Shown one piece after another: positions 21,392 through 21,756 of a DNA stretch of 21,756 nt. The stretch comes from Lachnospiraceae bacterium. Lineage in GTDB: Bacteria > Bacillota > Clostridia > Lachnospirales > Lachnospiraceae. The stretch lies in the NCBI GenBank assembly GCA_015057205.1, contig SVEW01000020.1:1-21756 (forward strand), read 5' to 3'. How positions within the stretch are numbered: position 1 is the stretch's first letter; each line of letters opens with the position of its first letter. The position numbers and the translations under genes were made by a program. The notes beneath the pieces are model-generated. The model did not search any database. It was given only the letters and a program-made list of their open reading frames with translations, and had not been told where the DNA came from.

Positions 21392-21724
21392 AGGCTGAAA
21401 TATTGAGTGTCGTATGTAAGGGAAAAAACGTGTTTTGAAATTTTACATACCGCGAAAGATAATATGGAGATTCGTATGTAGGAAAAAGTGTGAGAATGCT
21501 ATTTTGAGAGTGAAAATTGGAAAAAAGCGGGGAGGACAGAAGGAAAAAGGCGGTTTTGCTACATACCAAAAGTGATTTTGATTGGGTTTAGTATGTAGTA
21601 ATGCGAAAACAGTTTTTTAAAGTTACATACTGGATTGGAAAAACTGATGGATAGAATGTAAATTTTAAAAACAGGAATTTTAGAATACATACGAAGGGGC
21701 GATTTTATTTGGTTTGGTATGTAA
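21381..21724. repeat. Array B: ten alternating TTACATAC / GTATGTAA sites
   Basis: Second copy of the element at 11327-11647, same orientation. T-type starts: 21381 (TTACACAC), 21443, 21559 (CTACATAC), 21623, 21685 (ATACATAC). G-type starts: 21412, 21474 (GTATGTAG), 21591 (GTATGTAG), 21654 (GAATGTAA), 21717. Distances are 31, 31, 31, 85, 32, 32, 31, 31, 32. As in array A, four sites come before a longer gap and six after it. Shared stretches between copies include TTTTGA-ATTT before site 3, GATAA after site 3, TGAAAATTG plus GGAGGA in the gap, and GTATGTAAAAC at the end. It fills the 365 bp after the glycosyltransferase; the window ends after a possible ribosome site (AAGAAGGAG) of a next gene. 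Confidence 0.9.
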
Positions 21725-21756
21725 AACGGATGGGATAGAGATAAGAAGGAGAAGAC

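Overview
The window looks like a chromosomal stretch of a Bacillota bacterium, most likely a Lachnospiraceae-type gut or rumen Clostridium. The signs are AT-leaning DNA, strong AGGAGG-type ribosome sites, TTGaca/TATAAT promoters, several XRE regulators with helical-repeat tails, an Rpn-type nuclease, an RsgA, an AdeC and many small GNAT acetyltransferases. This assignment is inferred from gene content, not from a marker gene. No rRNA, tRNA, CRISPR array, integrase or intact IS transposase was seen.

Left part (1-6000): the 3' end of a TrkA/KtrA-type potassium channel regulator faces a secreted SGNH/GDSL hydrolase with an Fn3-like domain. A 129-bp cloverleaf-forming palindromic element flanked by 13-bp direct repeats lies between that gene and a divergent PfkB-family sugar or nucleoside kinase. 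Next come an AI-2E-type permease on the minus strand, a small secreted protein and the ribosome GTPase rsgA.

Middle (6000-13800): a strong promoter and short terminated leader feed an 18-codon stub that looks like the start of a lost Abi_2 (abortive infection) gene. Then come a GNAT and an ABC-2 transporter pair. An ABC-F ribosome-protection-type protein follows, preceded by a textbook attenuator (8-codon leader peptide, terminator and a competing 12-bp hairpin). It overlaps an amidohydrolase by 53 bp. A first array of alternating TTACATAC/GTATGTAA sites separates this operon from an internally deleted TmrB-like P-loop gene and from adenine deaminase.

Right part (13800-21756): a small secreted Fn3-like protein, an HD phosphohydrolase, an XRE-TPR regulator with a GNAT tail remnant behind it, a methyltransferase coupled to an XRE protein with a FliG-C-like tail, an Rpn-type nuclease gene between two almost identical terminators, a third XRE regulator, and a GNAT-glycosyltransferase operon. 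A second copy of the TTACATAC/GTATGTAA array runs from the last codons of the glycosyltransferase to near the end of the window.

The most novel signal is this dispersed array element, present twice in the same orientation (about 11327-11647 and 21381-21724). Each copy has ten 8-bp sites that alternate in orientation, grouped 4 + 6. Start-to-start distances are 31-32 bp, and the exceptions (22, 74, 85 bp) are also close to whole numbers of DNA turns. The intervening sequences resemble each other position by position between the two copies. This looks like a helically phased protein-binding array or a new repeat family; its function is unknown.
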